Assembly (NCBI GenBank): GCA_036365455.1
Contig: JAWQUS010000002.1
Location: 3,162,001-3,226,000 of the forward strand
Reading direction: 5' to 3'
DNA length: 64,000 nucleotides
Origin: Macrosoma leucophasiata
Taxonomy: Eukaryota > Arthropoda > Insecta > Lepidoptera > Hedylidae
Positions 10,257-20,473 of this stretch are shown piece after piece. Positions within the stretch are counted from its first letter, which is position 1, and every line of letters starts with the position of its first letter. The notes beneath the pieces are model-generated. The model saw nothing but the letters and a program-made list of their open reading frames with translations, did not search any database and was not told the origin of the DNA. A program made the position numbers and the translations under genes.

Positions 10257-11027
10257 ATGGCAGGTATTAAAAATAATGATAATAACCTTCGAGTTTACTA
10301 TCAAAACGTCAGGGGATTAAGAACAAAGCTAACCGACTTTTATCGTAACTTGTGCTTAAATAATCATGATGTTATAGTACTCACTGAGACGTGGCTCCCT
10401 GAGTGTATTTCTTCGTCGTCGTTGTTTGATGAAAGGTATATTGTGTGGCGACGTGATCGCGAGTATGATGCCTTAGACCAGATATATGGTGGGGGAGTGT
10501 TGATTGCTATACGCAAAAGCATTCCGGTGACGGCTCAACCACTTTTTCATTCATCAGCAGAAGACATATGGCTCACAATTAATCTCAAACATACCAATAA
10601 TACCTGTATGAACTTACATCTCAGTTGTGTTTACATTATTGGTCAGAAAGGTGGCTACTCTTACTCGGATCAACTGCGCAGATACTTGGAAAAAGTAAGT
10701 GAGATTTTATTATCAAATTCGGATGACAAATTCCTAATCTTGGGAGACTTCAACTTATCTAATATTAAATGGGAGCGCTCCATGAACCATAATTACTTAA
10801 AACCTTCTAATGTTTCTAGTGCTGATGAGTATTTTTTAGTCGATGAACTGATCACGTATGATTTACAGCAATATAATTGGGTTGAAAATATTTACAATAA
10901 AATATTAGACTTGGTTTTATCGAACCATGATGTATTAGTGTCTGAATGTCAGGAACCACTGGTACCGATTGATTTACACCACAAACCGATTCTTATCGAA
11001 CTAGATTTTATAAAAGTACCCCATTAA
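10257..11027 (+). pseudogene. LINE ORF2 endonuclease part
   Basis: This 256-codon frame begins MAGIKNNDNNLRVYYQNVRG. It keeps the endonuclease signature residues: N of YYQNVRGL (~res 17), E of VLTETWLP (~res 42), D/N of LILGDFNLS (~res 160), D of LDLVLSN (~res 216) and H of DLHHKPI (~res 240). Such nucleases nick the target for target-primed reverse transcription. The frame ends early at 11,025-11,027 because one base, probably a C in a C-run at 11,019-11,022, has been lost. The next frame continues the protein directly (VP|LKPQSFLRY). Confidence 0.88.
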
Positions 11028-13162
11028 AACCTCAAAGTTTTCTGCGCTACTTTTATAATAAGGGTAACTACAATGCAATTAATAATGAACTTGCTGAAAC
11101 TGATTGGGTAAATGAATTTGGTCGTAGATCTCTGGAGGATTCAATTACATTTTTCTATGATATTGTAGAAAAACTTAAAATAAGTTACATTCCTAGTAGA
11201 TTTACCTTTCCCAACAGCTATCCTAAATGGTTCTCGTCTGCATTAATCAAAATTCTAAAAGAGAAGTTTAAGTTTCTTAGAAAATTTAAGATCTATGGTA
11301 ACATCTCGGACTATAACGCGTTTCTTATTTTGCGAGATAGAGCCAAAATTGTAGAAATGACTTGCTATGACCAATACATTTCTAATATTGAAAATAAAAT
11401 AGAGTCAAATCCGAAACAACTATGGACCTTTGTAAAATCACATCGCAAATCAGGCGCTATTCCGCAGACGTTACACTATCAGGGAAAATCTGTCTCCAGT
11501 GGTACTGAGATTTGTGAAACTTTTTCCAACTTCTTTCACTCCACATTTCTAACGCCGACCACTCCTTCTAGTTGCAATACAAACCTTGATGATGATAATG
11601 ATCATATATCTGACATTAAAGAAATTGTTATAAATAAAAGCGAACTTATGATAATACTCACAAAGTTAGATCCGGCAAAATCAGCGGGACCAGACAACTT
11701 GAGTCCTATATTTCTAATTAAATGTGCTGAAACGATAGCAACTCCGTTATCTATATTATTTAAAAAATCTCTTTCATGTTCTGCTTTTCCTCGCCTTTGG
11801 AAGTCTGCATTTGTAACTCCAGTTTACAAAAAAGGCCAGAAACAAGACATAGAGAACTACCGCCCGATTTCAAAACTATGTATTGTTGCAAAAATTTTTG
11901 AAAAAATTATATATAATCAAGTTTATCAAGCTATTAGGTCATCTTTTTCCCCGGCACAACATGGTTTTTTACGTGGTCGATCCACAGTTTCAAATTTAAT
12001 TATTTTTAATGATTATGCTACTAATATTATGGAAGGCGGTGGTCAAGTAGACGTAGTCTATACTGATTACAGTAAATGTTTTGACAGAATCGACCACAAA
12101 CTTTTACTGGTCAAACTAGAATTAATAGGCATAAGAGGAGATCTTTTAAGATGGTTTGCCTCCTATATAGATAATCGTACACAGGCTGTCGTGGTAAGTA
12201 ATTACATTTCTAGTTGGGTCATCGTGCCAAGCGGGGTGCCGCAAGGATCCTTGTTAGGTCCTCTTCTATTTCTAATCTTTATAAATGACATAGAAAAGTG
12301 TTTCCATCATAGTCAACTCCTTTGTTTCGCAGACGATATGAAAATATTTAGTAGTATAAAAGGACCAACTGATGTGTCGAACTTACAGGCTGACTTAGTA
12401 AGACTTGATGATTACTGTAAGATAAACAAGCTAGACCTTAACCCGTCGAAGTGCTCAGTTGTTACTTTTACACGGAAAAAGAAGGCAACCCCATCTACTT
12501 ATTTTCTAAAAGACCAAGTTTTAATTAATATGGCGTGTATAAGGGATCTTGGGGTAATACATGTCTCAAAATTGATTTTCGATGAGTATATAGACAGTAT
12601 GTGTACGAAAGCATCCAAATCTTTAGGTTTTGTCATGAGGAGCTCAAAAGACTTTAAAAATGCAAAAACATTTAAGATTTTATACTGTGCTTACGTCAGG
12701 AGCATACTAGAGTATGCATCCCAGATCTGGAATCCTCGATATCTTGTCTACATAACACGTATAGAAAATATTCAGCGTAGATTTATGAAATACCTCTGTT
12801 ACCGTCTTAAAGTTCCGTATCACTCGTATAGCTATGATGACCTATGCCGTAAATTTCATTTCCTTCCCTTATCAAATAGACGAGATATAGCTGACGTAAG
12901 CTTTCTCCTTAGAATAGCCTCAAACAGCATTGATTGCATTAATCTATTAGACAAGATCTTTCTGCGAGTGCCAATTATCACACGTCCTAAACATCCTTTG
13001 TATATTCCGCGAGCTATGACTAATTACAGACAAAATACCTATCTACTGCGCGCGAGTAGCACTTTTAACAAGCTATCTGAAGTTACAGATTTAGATCTAT
13101 TTTGTACCAGTGTGGCATCGGCGAGGCGGCGGTTAAGTAACAGGTTTTTCGAGAAGAACTAA
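11021..13162 (+). pseudogene. LINE ORF2 reverse transcriptase part
   Basis: The open frame continues from the endonuclease after the frameshift to TAA at 13,160-13,162, giving over 700 codons. Visible RT blocks are KLDPAKSAGPDNLSP, VTPVYKKGQ, NYRPISKLCIVAKIFEK, QHGFLRGRST, VYTDYSKCFDRIDH, VPSGVPQGSLLGPLLFLIFI and the catalytic FADDMKIF at about 12,330. The C-terminal domain with ILEYASQIWNP follows. No other stops are present, and all catalytic Asp residues remain. It is labelled pseudogene only because the fused frame is interrupted once. Confidence 0.9.
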
Positions 13163-13679
13163 TTTCTCATACTAAACTAGGTATAAAGTGACAAATTGCT
13201 TTATAGCTACATAACAGTTTTTTTTTTTTGCTATTTGTTATTATTTTTTTTTTCTTTGTTAAATTATTTACGCTTAAAAACTCTATGCAGTAAATATTTA
13301 AAGTTTATACTTTTTATGCTAAGTTTTTCACCTTTATGGGGTGCGTAGATGTAGATGTAGTTTAATGTGTTGTGTTCAAACACTTAAGATACACTAAATT
13401 GTTTTATATTCGCGGGAACCTATAATTAGCTCTCTGTTTTCAAATGTTTCAATGCTATCAAGATTGTAAAAGCTGTTGGTTCTCCTTAAATAAATAAATA
13501 AAAAAAAAACACATATTTCACAATACTTCCTTCACTTACCGTTTTTTCCTTTTTTCCTTTCCATTATTTATCCCCCAAAAGTAAGCAAAATTACAGTTAC
13601 CTATTTCAAAAATATCTCGTGTTCGTCTTACATAAAAATATCTGTCATTTCCATCAGTGCGTGAAAAAGATTCTGACGA

Positions 13680-14425
13680 ATTGATCACTTCGTCCTTTTT
13701 TCGAAATCGGTTAAAAAGAATGGAGAAATCGAATATCTACGGGTATATAGGTATGATGTATTGATAGAGCTGTCGGCGACAAATATAGGGAATGTGACTG
13801 GTGGAGACAGTTATTGAAGCTATAGATGTATATAATCATAATTGTCATAAACCAGTCAAATGTGAGTTGTATAAACTGTGTATGAAATTGTGGTGTATCG
13901 CTCACGGATCGCGTTCGTAATGAAGATGTAAAAAAGAGGATTTGTGTGAATGAGAGTAATAAATAATAAATAAAATAAAAAAGCCTAATATTTCTTACTA
14001 AAAAAAATAATAACCAAATACACTCTTTTTTTTTTTAAACAAAAATATTGAATTTTATTATAAGCTTTCTACGCTTGAAGAACCCTTCGCTACTCGAAGG
14101 TGATTTCTGATAGTGAATGTGAGTAGCGGGGTAGCGGTGTAAAAATGCAAAAAGACATGCTCCGATGGTTCGGTCATACAGAAAGAATGTCGAATGAGCG
14201 AATGACTAAACAGATATACTCGTACAATCCGAATGTGCATGTTTGCAGAGGTCCAGGAAGACCAAGACGGGTAAAATAGGTCGAGTTCTGTCTGATGGTG
14301 GGGTCAAAAGTCTTAGGAATCGGCGTGCATGTATGAAGAGAATGATGAAGGTAGTGTCGGGACCGGAATATCTGGCGCTCTACACTCTCTGCCTACCCCG
14401 TTAAGGGATCTGGCGTGAAGATACA
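13680..14425 (+). repeat. LINE-R C-terminal fragment, copy 1
   Basis: In pieces the translation reads MLRWFGHTERMSNERMTKQI, then a GRPR-type motif, GRVLSDGGVKSLRNRRACM and an end resembling AYPVKGSGVK. This is the C-terminus of a LINE protein, followed by the untranslated GGCGTGAAGATACAT. A 13,910-14,060 segment with A-rich insertions splits it. The same ORF end recurs at 17.0, 19.8, 24.3, 29.2, 34.5, 36.0 and 52.7 kb. Confidence 0.65.
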
Positions 14426-14574
14426 TTGTATGAAATTGATCTTTATAGAGAAGACACGCGGAACAAAAAGAAGGTTCTGTTTTTAAATTGAATTGACGGA
14501 TATGTCAACATGGCGTCGTGACGCAATAATCTATATTAATATATTAACACATTCGTTTTCTTTAGACTGTGCTA

Positions 14575-14760
14575 ATATTATAAAGCTGAAGAGTTTGTTT
14601 GTTTGGTTTTTTTGCTTGAACGCGCTAATCTCAGGAACTACTGGTCCGATTTGAAAAGTTTTTTCAGTGTTAGATAGCCTATTTGTCGAGGGAGGCTAGG
14701 CTTTATATTGAATATTTTACCTACGTCTTCATATATTTCATGAGACAAAATATTTTTTTT
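14575..14760 (+). repeat. Interspersed repeat fragment (AAGCTGAAGAGTTTGTTTG type)
   Basis: ATTATAAAGCTGAAGAGTTT, CTCAGGAACTACTGGTCCG and GGAGGCTAGGCTTTATATTG recur in related form at 28,300-28,440 and 51,625-51,920. The order start, ACTGGTCCG block, GCTATATTTTA block is kept. No ORF is seen. Confidence 0.55.
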
Positions 14761-14960
14761 TTATTTGTCCAATTTTTTTTGACAATTTCAATCAATGCGT
14801 GGAAGAGAATGAAAAAATCTAATATCTATAGACGTGTGACGTATTGATAGAGCAGAGCTGTCGGCGGCAAATATTGGGAACGCGACTGGCGGTGACAGTT
14901 ATTGAGACTATCGATGTTATGATTCCAGTCACTATTGTGATGATAAAAAACCAGTCCAGA
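14760..14960 (+). repeat. Diverged second copy of the 13.70-13.88 kb segment
   Basis: GTATTGATAGAGC..GCTGTCGGCGGCAAATAT, GGCGGTGACAGTTATTGAG and AAAACCAGTCCAGAATT parallel 13,758-13,880. Both segments therefore belong to one repeat, which here runs into the tandem array. Confidence 0.6.
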
Positions 14961-15265
14961 ATTAGTTGGACTCGCGTAGAAATAAAATAAAATAAAAAAA
15001 AAGTATTTAAAAAACCAGTCCAGAATGAGTTGGACTCGCGTAGAAATAAAATAAAATGTTTATTTAAAAAAACCAGTCCAGAATGAAATGGACTCGCGTA
15101 GAAAGAAAATAAAATAAAAAAAAATGTTTTTTTTTTTTAAAAACCAGTCCAGAATGAGTTGAACTCCCGTAGAAATAAAATAAAATGTTTATTTAAAAAA
15201 CCAGTCCAGAATGAGTTGGACTCGCGTAGGAATAAAATAAAATAAAATAAAATAAAATGTTTATT
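14945..15265 (+). repeat. Five-unit tandem repeat (about 56-68 bp)
   Basis: Five units each contain AACCAGTCCAGAATGAGTTG, GACTCGCGTAGAAATAAAAT and usually GTTTATTTAAAA. The unit length varies because of the A/T runs between them. Units differ by scattered substitutions (GAATTAG, GAAATGG, CTCCCGT). Confidence 0.9.
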
Positions 15266-15385
15266 TGAAAAAGTATATCCAAAAATTATTACAATATAAT
15301 ATCTTAATACTTAAAATAGTACAAAAAAAATTATGTATGCCCGAACTAGGATGATTACCATATAAGAGATTCTATAGTATCTATT

Positions 15386-15665
15386 ACGTAACTTCACGCC
15401 TGTAATCCCCGAAGGGGTAGGCAGAGGAAAATGCATGCATTCAAGCATACATGCAAACACCCACGGTTCGCCTGTTAAGTTTATGGCCCATGTAACAGGT
15501 CGCGAGCCTGTTGACATCTCCGGGCACATTACCAAACTTCGAGGTACTGGGAAATTTTCAGAAAGTGGAAAAATTCCGATAGAACCAGAGATAAAGGGCT
15601 TTACACCATTACCTCTGATAACTCCCTACCCGGGAATCGAACCCAGGACCTGAGCGCAGTAGTAG
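15386..15665 (-). repeat. SINE-B copy
   Basis: From left to right it shows the tail end (GTAACTTCACGCCTGTAATC), the body (GTAACAGGTCGCGAGCCTG, CCGGGCACATTACCAAACTT) and the head with CCCGGGAATCGAACCCAGGA. The terminal A-box part is truncated. Confidence 0.8.
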
Positions 15666-15764
15666 TATATAGAAGTGGAATTATTTATTGTACATTTTTT
15701 TTCATCTTAGTCCAATTAATTTCGGAATTAAAGAAGGTATACTAATTTTCGCATGTTTTTTATT

Positions 15765-15893
15765 TAATGAAGGAAGTAAATATCTAAGCATGCAGTTCAC
15801 ATTGATGTTAAGTGATGACTGCGGCCTATAGACATCTACATAAACACCAGAGGTCAAACCCCTTGAGTTCCTCCACTGGAACTCTACCACTGT
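15765..15893 (-). repeat. SINE-A copy with internal deletion
   Basis: ATGCAGTTCACATTGATGTT, the AAACACCAGAGGTCAAA block and GGAACTCTACCACTG are present, but about 150 bp between the two blocks are missing. Confidence 0.75.
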
Positions 15894-15951
15894 TGAGGAT
15901 CAAATTAAAGGTAGTCTAAAGCAATCTATATTTCTAGAAATTAAAAAAAAA

Positions 15952-16026
15952 TGACTTCGGGCAGGAATCGAACCTGCGACCTCAGGATAACCAGTAGTCC
16001 AGCCGCTTTACCACTAAGCTACCGAA
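15952..16026 (-). repeat. tRNA-like unit, left half of a head-to-head pair
   Basis: On the minus strand it reads ACTTCGGTAGCTTAGTGGTA, AAGCGGCTGGACTACTGGTT, then the T-arm GCAGGTTCGATTCCTGC and CCGAAGT, closing a perfect 7-bp acceptor stem. The anticodon arm carries an extra ACT compared with the copy at 19.2 kb, so it is unlikely to be functional. Confidence 0.7.
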
Positions 16027-16094
16027 GTACTTCGGTAGCTTAGTGGTAAAGCGCAGGTCGCAGAGGTCGCAGGTTCGAATCTTGCCCGAAGTCA
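16026..16094 (+). repeat. tRNA-like unit, right half of a head-to-head pair
   Basis: ACTTCGGTAGCTTAGTGGTA is followed by a scrambled anticodon region (GCGCAGGTCGCAGAGGTCGC), then GGTTCGAATCTTGCCCGAAG. It starts where the minus-strand unit starts, so the two 5' ends share one acceptor sequence. Confidence 0.7.
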
Positions 16095-16299
16095 AAATAT
16101 TATTTCCCTTTTACCTTATTTTTTTTTTAATTCACTCGCATGTTTTATTATGAAAAATAAAATATTACAAGTTATATTTCTCAAGTCTAAAACGTCATTG
16201 ACTCAGGTGAAGTGGAGAAAAACAGCTAGTATATTTTGACATCCAATTTGCATAAGCGATATTTAAATCACAATAAAAGCGATATTCCTACTTAATTAT

Positions 16300-16468
16300 T
16301 ATTATAAATGCGAAAGTAACTCTGTCTGTCTGTCTCTGTTACCTTTTCACGTCCAAACGACTGAGCAATTTTAATGAAATTTGGTACAGATATAGAGATA
16401 ACTTCGAGAAAGAACATAGGCTACTTTTTGACGTCCACGCGGGCGAAGCCGCTTGCAACAGCTAGTTT
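16300..16468 (+). repeat. Interspersed repeat R5 (CTGTCTGTCTG...AACAGCTAGT)
   Basis: The order is ATTATAAATGCGAAAGTAAC, TCTGTCTGTCTG, TTTTCACGTCCAAACGACTG, GATTTTAATGAAATTTGGTAC, AAAGAACATAGGCTAC and GCGGGCGAAGCCGCTTGCAA ending AACAGCTAGT. The last 60-70 bases resemble the start of other lepidopteran repeats. Further copies lie at 20.8 and 62.9 kb. Confidence 0.75.
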
Positions 16469-16751
16469 ATTATAAATGCAATAAAATCCGACTGACCAAC
16501 CAACTTAATTCAAACGAAAGACACGTCGACGCTTCAAAAACAATTATGTGTTCGAGTTAAGTTAAAACTTTTGAATTTAGAATGGAATGTTGGTTTATTT
16601 AAAACCATGGAGTTATTTCGTTTAATGTGGCAACTTTTGTTTAAACATTAGTTGTTTGGATTAGTACTAATGTTAAAAGTTTAGGCGCGTTTGTTGTAAA
16701 CTGCCACGGTATTAAAGTTGATGGTCGTGTGTGCGTCTGTTTATAACATGA

Positions 16752-16985
16752 TTTTATGAAATGATGGTGGCAAACAAGCGTGCAGTTCACATTGATGTTA
16801 AGTTATGACTGCAGCCTATAGACATCTGCACAAAAACCAGAGGTCAAAATGCAGATGGGTTGCCTGAAACCTTAGTTGTTATGTGTCTGTGATAGTTATT
16901 ACGGGGCCATACATCTTATCCAAACACGATAGCGCTGAACACTACCATTTGACAACAGATAGATTAGGTACTTAATACCAAATAG
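16752..16985 (-). repeat. SINE-A, older subfamily
   Basis: The plus strand shows GTGCAGTTCACATTGATGTT, GCCTATAGACATCTGCAC, GATAGTTATTACGGGGCCAT and CACGATAGCGCTGAACACTA. It differs from the young copies by ACATCT and TTATTACGGGG signatures, shared with 32.6 and 34.2 kb. Its head is missing here. Confidence 0.7.
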
Positions 16986-17110
16986 GTTGAGTTCTGTCTG
17001 ATGATGGAGTCAAAAGTCTTAGGAATCGACGTGCATGTGTGAAGAGAATGATGAAGGTAGATGAAGCACGGGAAGTGTATCAGTGTTGGAATTAAACGAC
17101 CCTTTGTTAA
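16983..17110 (+). repeat. LINE-R C-terminal fragment, first part
   Basis: TAGGTTGAGTTCTGTCTGAT and GGAATCGACGTGCATGTGTG encode the RVLSDDGVKSLRNRRAC stretch. The fragment resumes at 17,500-17,572 (CAGGACCGGGATACCTGGCG), so the ~400 bases between are an insertion that includes MITE-3. Confidence 0.65.
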
Positions 17111-17351
17111 TATAGGTCGCGCCAGGTAAAAAGAACGCTGGCGGTCAAGCTGCGCAGTAGACGATTTATCGATCTATTTGGTGGTATGAGGTGCGGCGTT
17201 TTCAATCTGCCTACCAATACACGAAACCGCAAGCGAAAGCTAGATCAAAAATAAACCAATAGGGCTAGTACTTTCGTGCGCGAGTTTACCGATGCGCGAA
17301 CACATCCCTTCTACTTTCTTCCAGCGTTCTTTTTACGTGGCGCGATCTATA
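17111..17351. mobile_element. MITE-3 copy 1
   Basis: Terminal inverted repeats of about 31 bp start TATAGGTCGCGCCAGGTAAA and end TTTTTACGTGGCGCGATCTA, extending in to AAGAACGCTGG/CCAGCGTTCTT. The 240-bp interior (CAATCTGCCTACCAATACAC, CGAAACCGCAAGCGAAAGCT) is shared with 62,204-62,445. It has no ORF. Confidence 0.9.
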
Positions 17352-17499
17352 GAATTAATTTATTGTCGGACAACAAATTACACATAAGGGACACTTTTTG
17401 TAGGAGAGAGCCAAAGACACAGAGTTACAGAGCAGTGAGCAAAAATAATTTTTTGATATCGGTGTTGCCAGATGTCAAACTGCGTTTCTCATTTCATCA

Positions 17500-17575
17500 G
17501 TCAGGACCGGGATACCTGGCGCTCCATCCTCTCTGCTTACCCCATTAGGGACCTGGCGTGAAGATACATAAATAG
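17500..17575 (+). repeat. LINE-R C-terminal fragment, second part
   Basis: GGACCGGGATACCTGGCGCT and CCATTAGGGACCTGGCGTGA encode the DRDTWRSI-type end and the beginning of the 3' UTR. Confidence 0.65.
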
Positions 17576-17640
17576 ATTAGGTAATGCGGTGGTGCCTACG
17601 CCCTCGAGTCCCTACACTAGAACTACCACCAGTAAATATA
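17576..17640 (-). repeat. SINE-A head fragment
   Basis: TAGGTAATGCGGTGGTGCCT and a mutated ACTAGAACTACCACCAGTA match the SINE-A head. It is probably the missing head of the copy at 16,752-16,985, displaced by the inserted material. Confidence 0.65.
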
Positions 17641-17679
17641 TCTGTATCTGTACATTTTAAAAGACTAGAAATGCAATTT

Positions 17680-18330
17680 ATTGAACATTCGCAACACCAG
17701 GGGAGTAACCAACACGCTGCCAGCCCTAAAGGACCCTTGATGCCATTTATGAAGAACCCTATGTTGTTGCACTGAGGGAACACATCAGAAGGAAGTTTCT
17801 TCCACAATTTACAGGTACTGGGCAGAAACGAACGCGAAAACCGAACTATTTAGCAGTGCCAGTTGTCCAATCGGTGAGGGTGAAATCTATCTATCTCTTC
17901 AGCGGGTAGTGCAATGTAGGAAATGAAATTGTGGCACCATATCGAACAGCCGAGCACTCACCATTATGGAGAAGATATAAAACTCACAGACTCCTAATGT
18001 CTTTGCACAGGCTCAGATTTTCGAGCTTGTCAATGAGTCCTGGATCGATGACGATACGAACGGTGCGTCATTGTAGAGAGTCAAGTGGAGCAAGCTGGTA
18101 TTGAGCTGTATAAGCTGCCACGATTTGAAATACCTTGCCTTGTTACCTTGCTTTGCCTTCCCTCTCGGGAAGCGGGTATGTTAGGATTTTCCCATTGGGG
18201 AAATTCCAAATGGCACAGTTGGAGTTTGGTTATTTCCGTTCATGTCCGATGAATATCAATCGGCTCTTAACTGCATGTACTCGTACGTGGGATTGATATC
18301 ATAACTGGCAAATCTTGGATATTTGAATGA
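17680..18330. repeat. Composite of common lepidopteran repeat fragments
   Basis: 17,690-17,860 (GCAACACCAGGGGAGTAACC, GCTGCCAGCCCTAAAGGACC) is shared with 48,930-49,055. 18,140-18,330 (CCTTCCCTCTCGGGAAGCGG, GGATTTTCCCATTGGGGAAA) also looks repeat-derived. No open frame with family resemblance is present. Confidence 0.45.
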
Positions 18331-18426
18331 ATCGGTTTATTTCCCCCTGTCCTCCTCTTTGGAAAACTGTTGTGAAATTACATCAATTGCATATTTTTCG
18401 TTTTGGCGGAATCTCTTGGAATAATT

Positions 18427-18500
18427 TAATAACTCTCCCCGGGGATCAAACCCTTCGCCTGAGCAGTAGTGGCAGTAGGTAGCTATCAAGACAGTAGCCG
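18427..18500 (-). repeat. SINE-B head fragment
   Basis: CCCCGGGGATCAAACCCTTC and GAGCAGTAGTGGCAGTAGGT match the tRNA-derived head on the minus strand, heavily mutated. Confidence 0.5.
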
Positions 18501-18518
18501 ATTATTTTTGTAAGAATA

Positions 18519-18606
18519 AAGCTACCGAAGCGCTTCGGTAACTTAGAGCTAAAACGGCTAGACTGGTTATTCTGAGGTTGCATTTTCGATTCCTGGCCGA
18601 AGTCAA
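18519..18606 (+). repeat. tRNA-like unit with residual head-to-head partner
   Basis: GCTTCGGTAACTTAGAGCTA to GATTCCTGGCCGAAGTC (18,533-18,605) is a degraded tRNA-like unit. Immediately before it AAGCTACCGAAGC is the first 13 bases of an opposite unit, recreating in small the palindromic junction of 16,026. Confidence 0.65.
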
Positions 18607-19109
18607 ATTTTCAAGTGAAAATATAAGTAAAGAGAATATTATGTTATAAATTCTAAAGTAACACTTTTTATTTTAAATTTCTTCTTCCCAATTTTTAAAT
18701 TTGTTTATTTTACATTGCACGTTCACCTTAAGTTCACTGATTTGTGTCTTATACTTATTTAGTATATAATTACAAGCTGGCCCGACGAAATTCATATCGC
18801 CTTAGAGATATTATTATAAGAAAAGAAATGTCCAAAAAATCGTAAAAAAATAGTTGAGAATCACTCTTTTCTTTTAGGGGTAAAAATATGTTGGACGATT
18901 CTCAAACCTACCCAATATATAATACATACAAAATTTCATTATGATCGATTCAGCCATTTCGAAGGAATATTGTACTATAATATAATATTGTAATACTGAG
19001 ACTCGAAAATTGTATATACCTATTAGAGAAGTGAACCAAATCTCTAACTAAATCCAACTAACAGTACCTACCTAAAATTTTATTTTTCGCAATAACACAT
19101 GCGAGTGAA

Positions 19110-19260
19110 CTTATGAAACCTACCGACCCTAAATCGGTTCAAAATCAAAAAGGGAAGCCAAAATTTGACGTATCGTTGTGAGACTTCGGTAGCTTAGTGG
19201 TAAAGCGGCTGGACTGGTTATCCTGAAGTCGCAGGTTTGAATCCTGCCCGAAGTCAAATT
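19110..19260 (+). repeat. tRNA-like repeat with well-paired cloverleaf
   Basis: The unit at 19,183-19,256 has a perfect acceptor stem ACTTCGG/CCGAAGT, a D-stem GCTT/AAGC and a T-stem GCAGG/CCTGC around TTTGAAT. The anticodon arm CTGGA-CTGGTTA-TCCTG has one T-T mismatch, and the loop would show GGT. The left flank ACCCTAAATCGGTTCAAAAT is shared (reversed) with the copy at 36.3 kb, so it travels as part of a repeat. A tRNA scan could call it tRNA or pseudogene. Confidence 0.65.
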
Positions 19261-19269
19261 CTTTCCCAT

Positions 19270-19712
19270 TTTTCTTTATTTTCTAACAGGTTTGAAGCAT
19301 ATCAAGGGCTCCGTTTTTTACCATTCTGTTACGGAACCCTAAAAAGTAAGTTCAAAATTCTAATCTTATTTGTTGTTCTTTTACGTTCACATCACTATAA
19401 ATAGTACGCGTGAGTAGGAAGATCGGAGGAAAGCAAAGTTTTCGTGTATACTTAGTACATGTCAGGAAACTTTGCGAGATTGTTCTAAATAACTTTCAAA
19501 AGTTTCATTGCGATCCGATGATAAATGAAACAATAAACATTGGTTCTACGATGATATCAAACATTGGGCTCTTTTGCTAGCAACATTTTTGTTAGGGAAT
19601 ACAAAAGAAGCAAACGAGGTTATGAATGAATGTTTTTAACAAATTAAATAAAAAAAATATGTACCGGCCGAAGAACCTCCTCGTTTTTGAACTCGGTTAA
19701 AAACTGATATGT
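19270..19712. repeat. Mixed interspersed repeat pieces
   Basis: GGGCTCCGTTTTTTACCATT with GTTACGGAACCCTAAAAAG, and further right GAAGAACCTCCTCGTTTTTG, AACTCGGTTAAAAA, are end motifs of common lepidopteran repeats. No gene is seen. Confidence 0.5.
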
Positions 19713-19880
19713 ATGTATGTCACGCCAGGTCGCTAACGGGGTAAGCAGAGAGCGTTGAGCGCCAGATATCCCGGTCCTGACACACCTCCCGTGCCTCATC
19801 TACCTTCACCATTCTTTTCATACATGCACGCCGATTCCTAAGACTTTTGACCCCACCAGCAGACAGAACTCGACCCAAAA
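19713..19880 (-). repeat. LINE-R C-terminal fragment
   Basis: The minus strand reads GGTCGAGTTCTGTCTGCTGG, TCTTAGGAATCGGCGTGCAT, GCACGGGAGGTGTGTCAGGA and the 3' UTR GACCTGGCGTGACATACAT, matching the family end. Confidence 0.75.
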
Positions 19881-19939
19881 ACTGATATCACTCTTATTTT
19901 CCATGCGCATACAATCCATCTAGCTTTGACTGAATATTT

Positions 19940-20445
19940 AAATGATTTTTTTTGCTAAGTTAAAAAGCAGTTTAATTTAGTTTCAGCTTTGATCCGCAAA
20001 ATGTACAGCTGTACTATGTACACAAATGTGTACACACTAGTATTGAATAGATATCAATTTAAAGATTCTAGCAATATTACAAATTGGAAATTGGATTTAT
20101 TATTCGTTGTTCGTGCAACGAAAAATACTGGATCTGTAATTGTTCTCTTTTGCAATAAAACACTTTTACTAGCAATATTTTTGAAATCAAATAAAAAGAT
20201 ACAAACGAGCTGAAAACCATTCAGAATCTCATATCCGTTTTCCACGGGGAAATACCGTAACTGACCGTTAACTGAGTAAGTTAAACGAACTGTTTGCTAA
20301 GTTAAGAAGCAGTTTAATTAAGTTTCGGCTTTGATCCGAAAAATGTACACAAGTATGAAGATGTGTACCTACACTACTAAGAGTACTACTGGTTTATAAG
20401 TGTTGAATAGAACTTAATCTCTTAAAAAACGTGTTTTGTAAGAAA
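19940..20445 (+). repeat. Local duplication, two diverged copies
   Basis: TTTGCTAAGTTAAAAAGCAG with CTTTGATCCGCAAAATGTAC (from ~19,953) is repeated as TTTGCTAAGTTAAGAAGCAG with CTTTGATCCGAAAAATGTAC (from ~20,290). The following GGAAATACCGTAACTGACCG (20,250) has a counterpart near 21,065-21,090. The open frame at 19,989-20,213 spans this repeat and has no recognisable homology. Confidence 0.6.
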
Positions 20446-20473
20446 GATTTTAAAAATGAAATCCCTGGTTCCC

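Larger units (their letters stand above)
10200..13509 (+). mobile_element. CR1/jockey-type LINE, nearly intact ORF2
   Basis: An apurinic-type endonuclease and a reverse transcriptase lie in order on the plus strand, followed by a ~345-bp 3' UTR and a TAAATAAATAAATA/A-rich tail ending near 13,509. Only one reading-frame break is seen (near 11,019-11,024). The left boundary is approximate. ORF1 is absent, so the copy is probably 5'-truncated. Confidence 0.88.

Noticed and set aside
16026..16094. Possible functional tRNA gene
   Set aside because: The anticodon region is scrambled and the unit is one arm of an inverted repeat.
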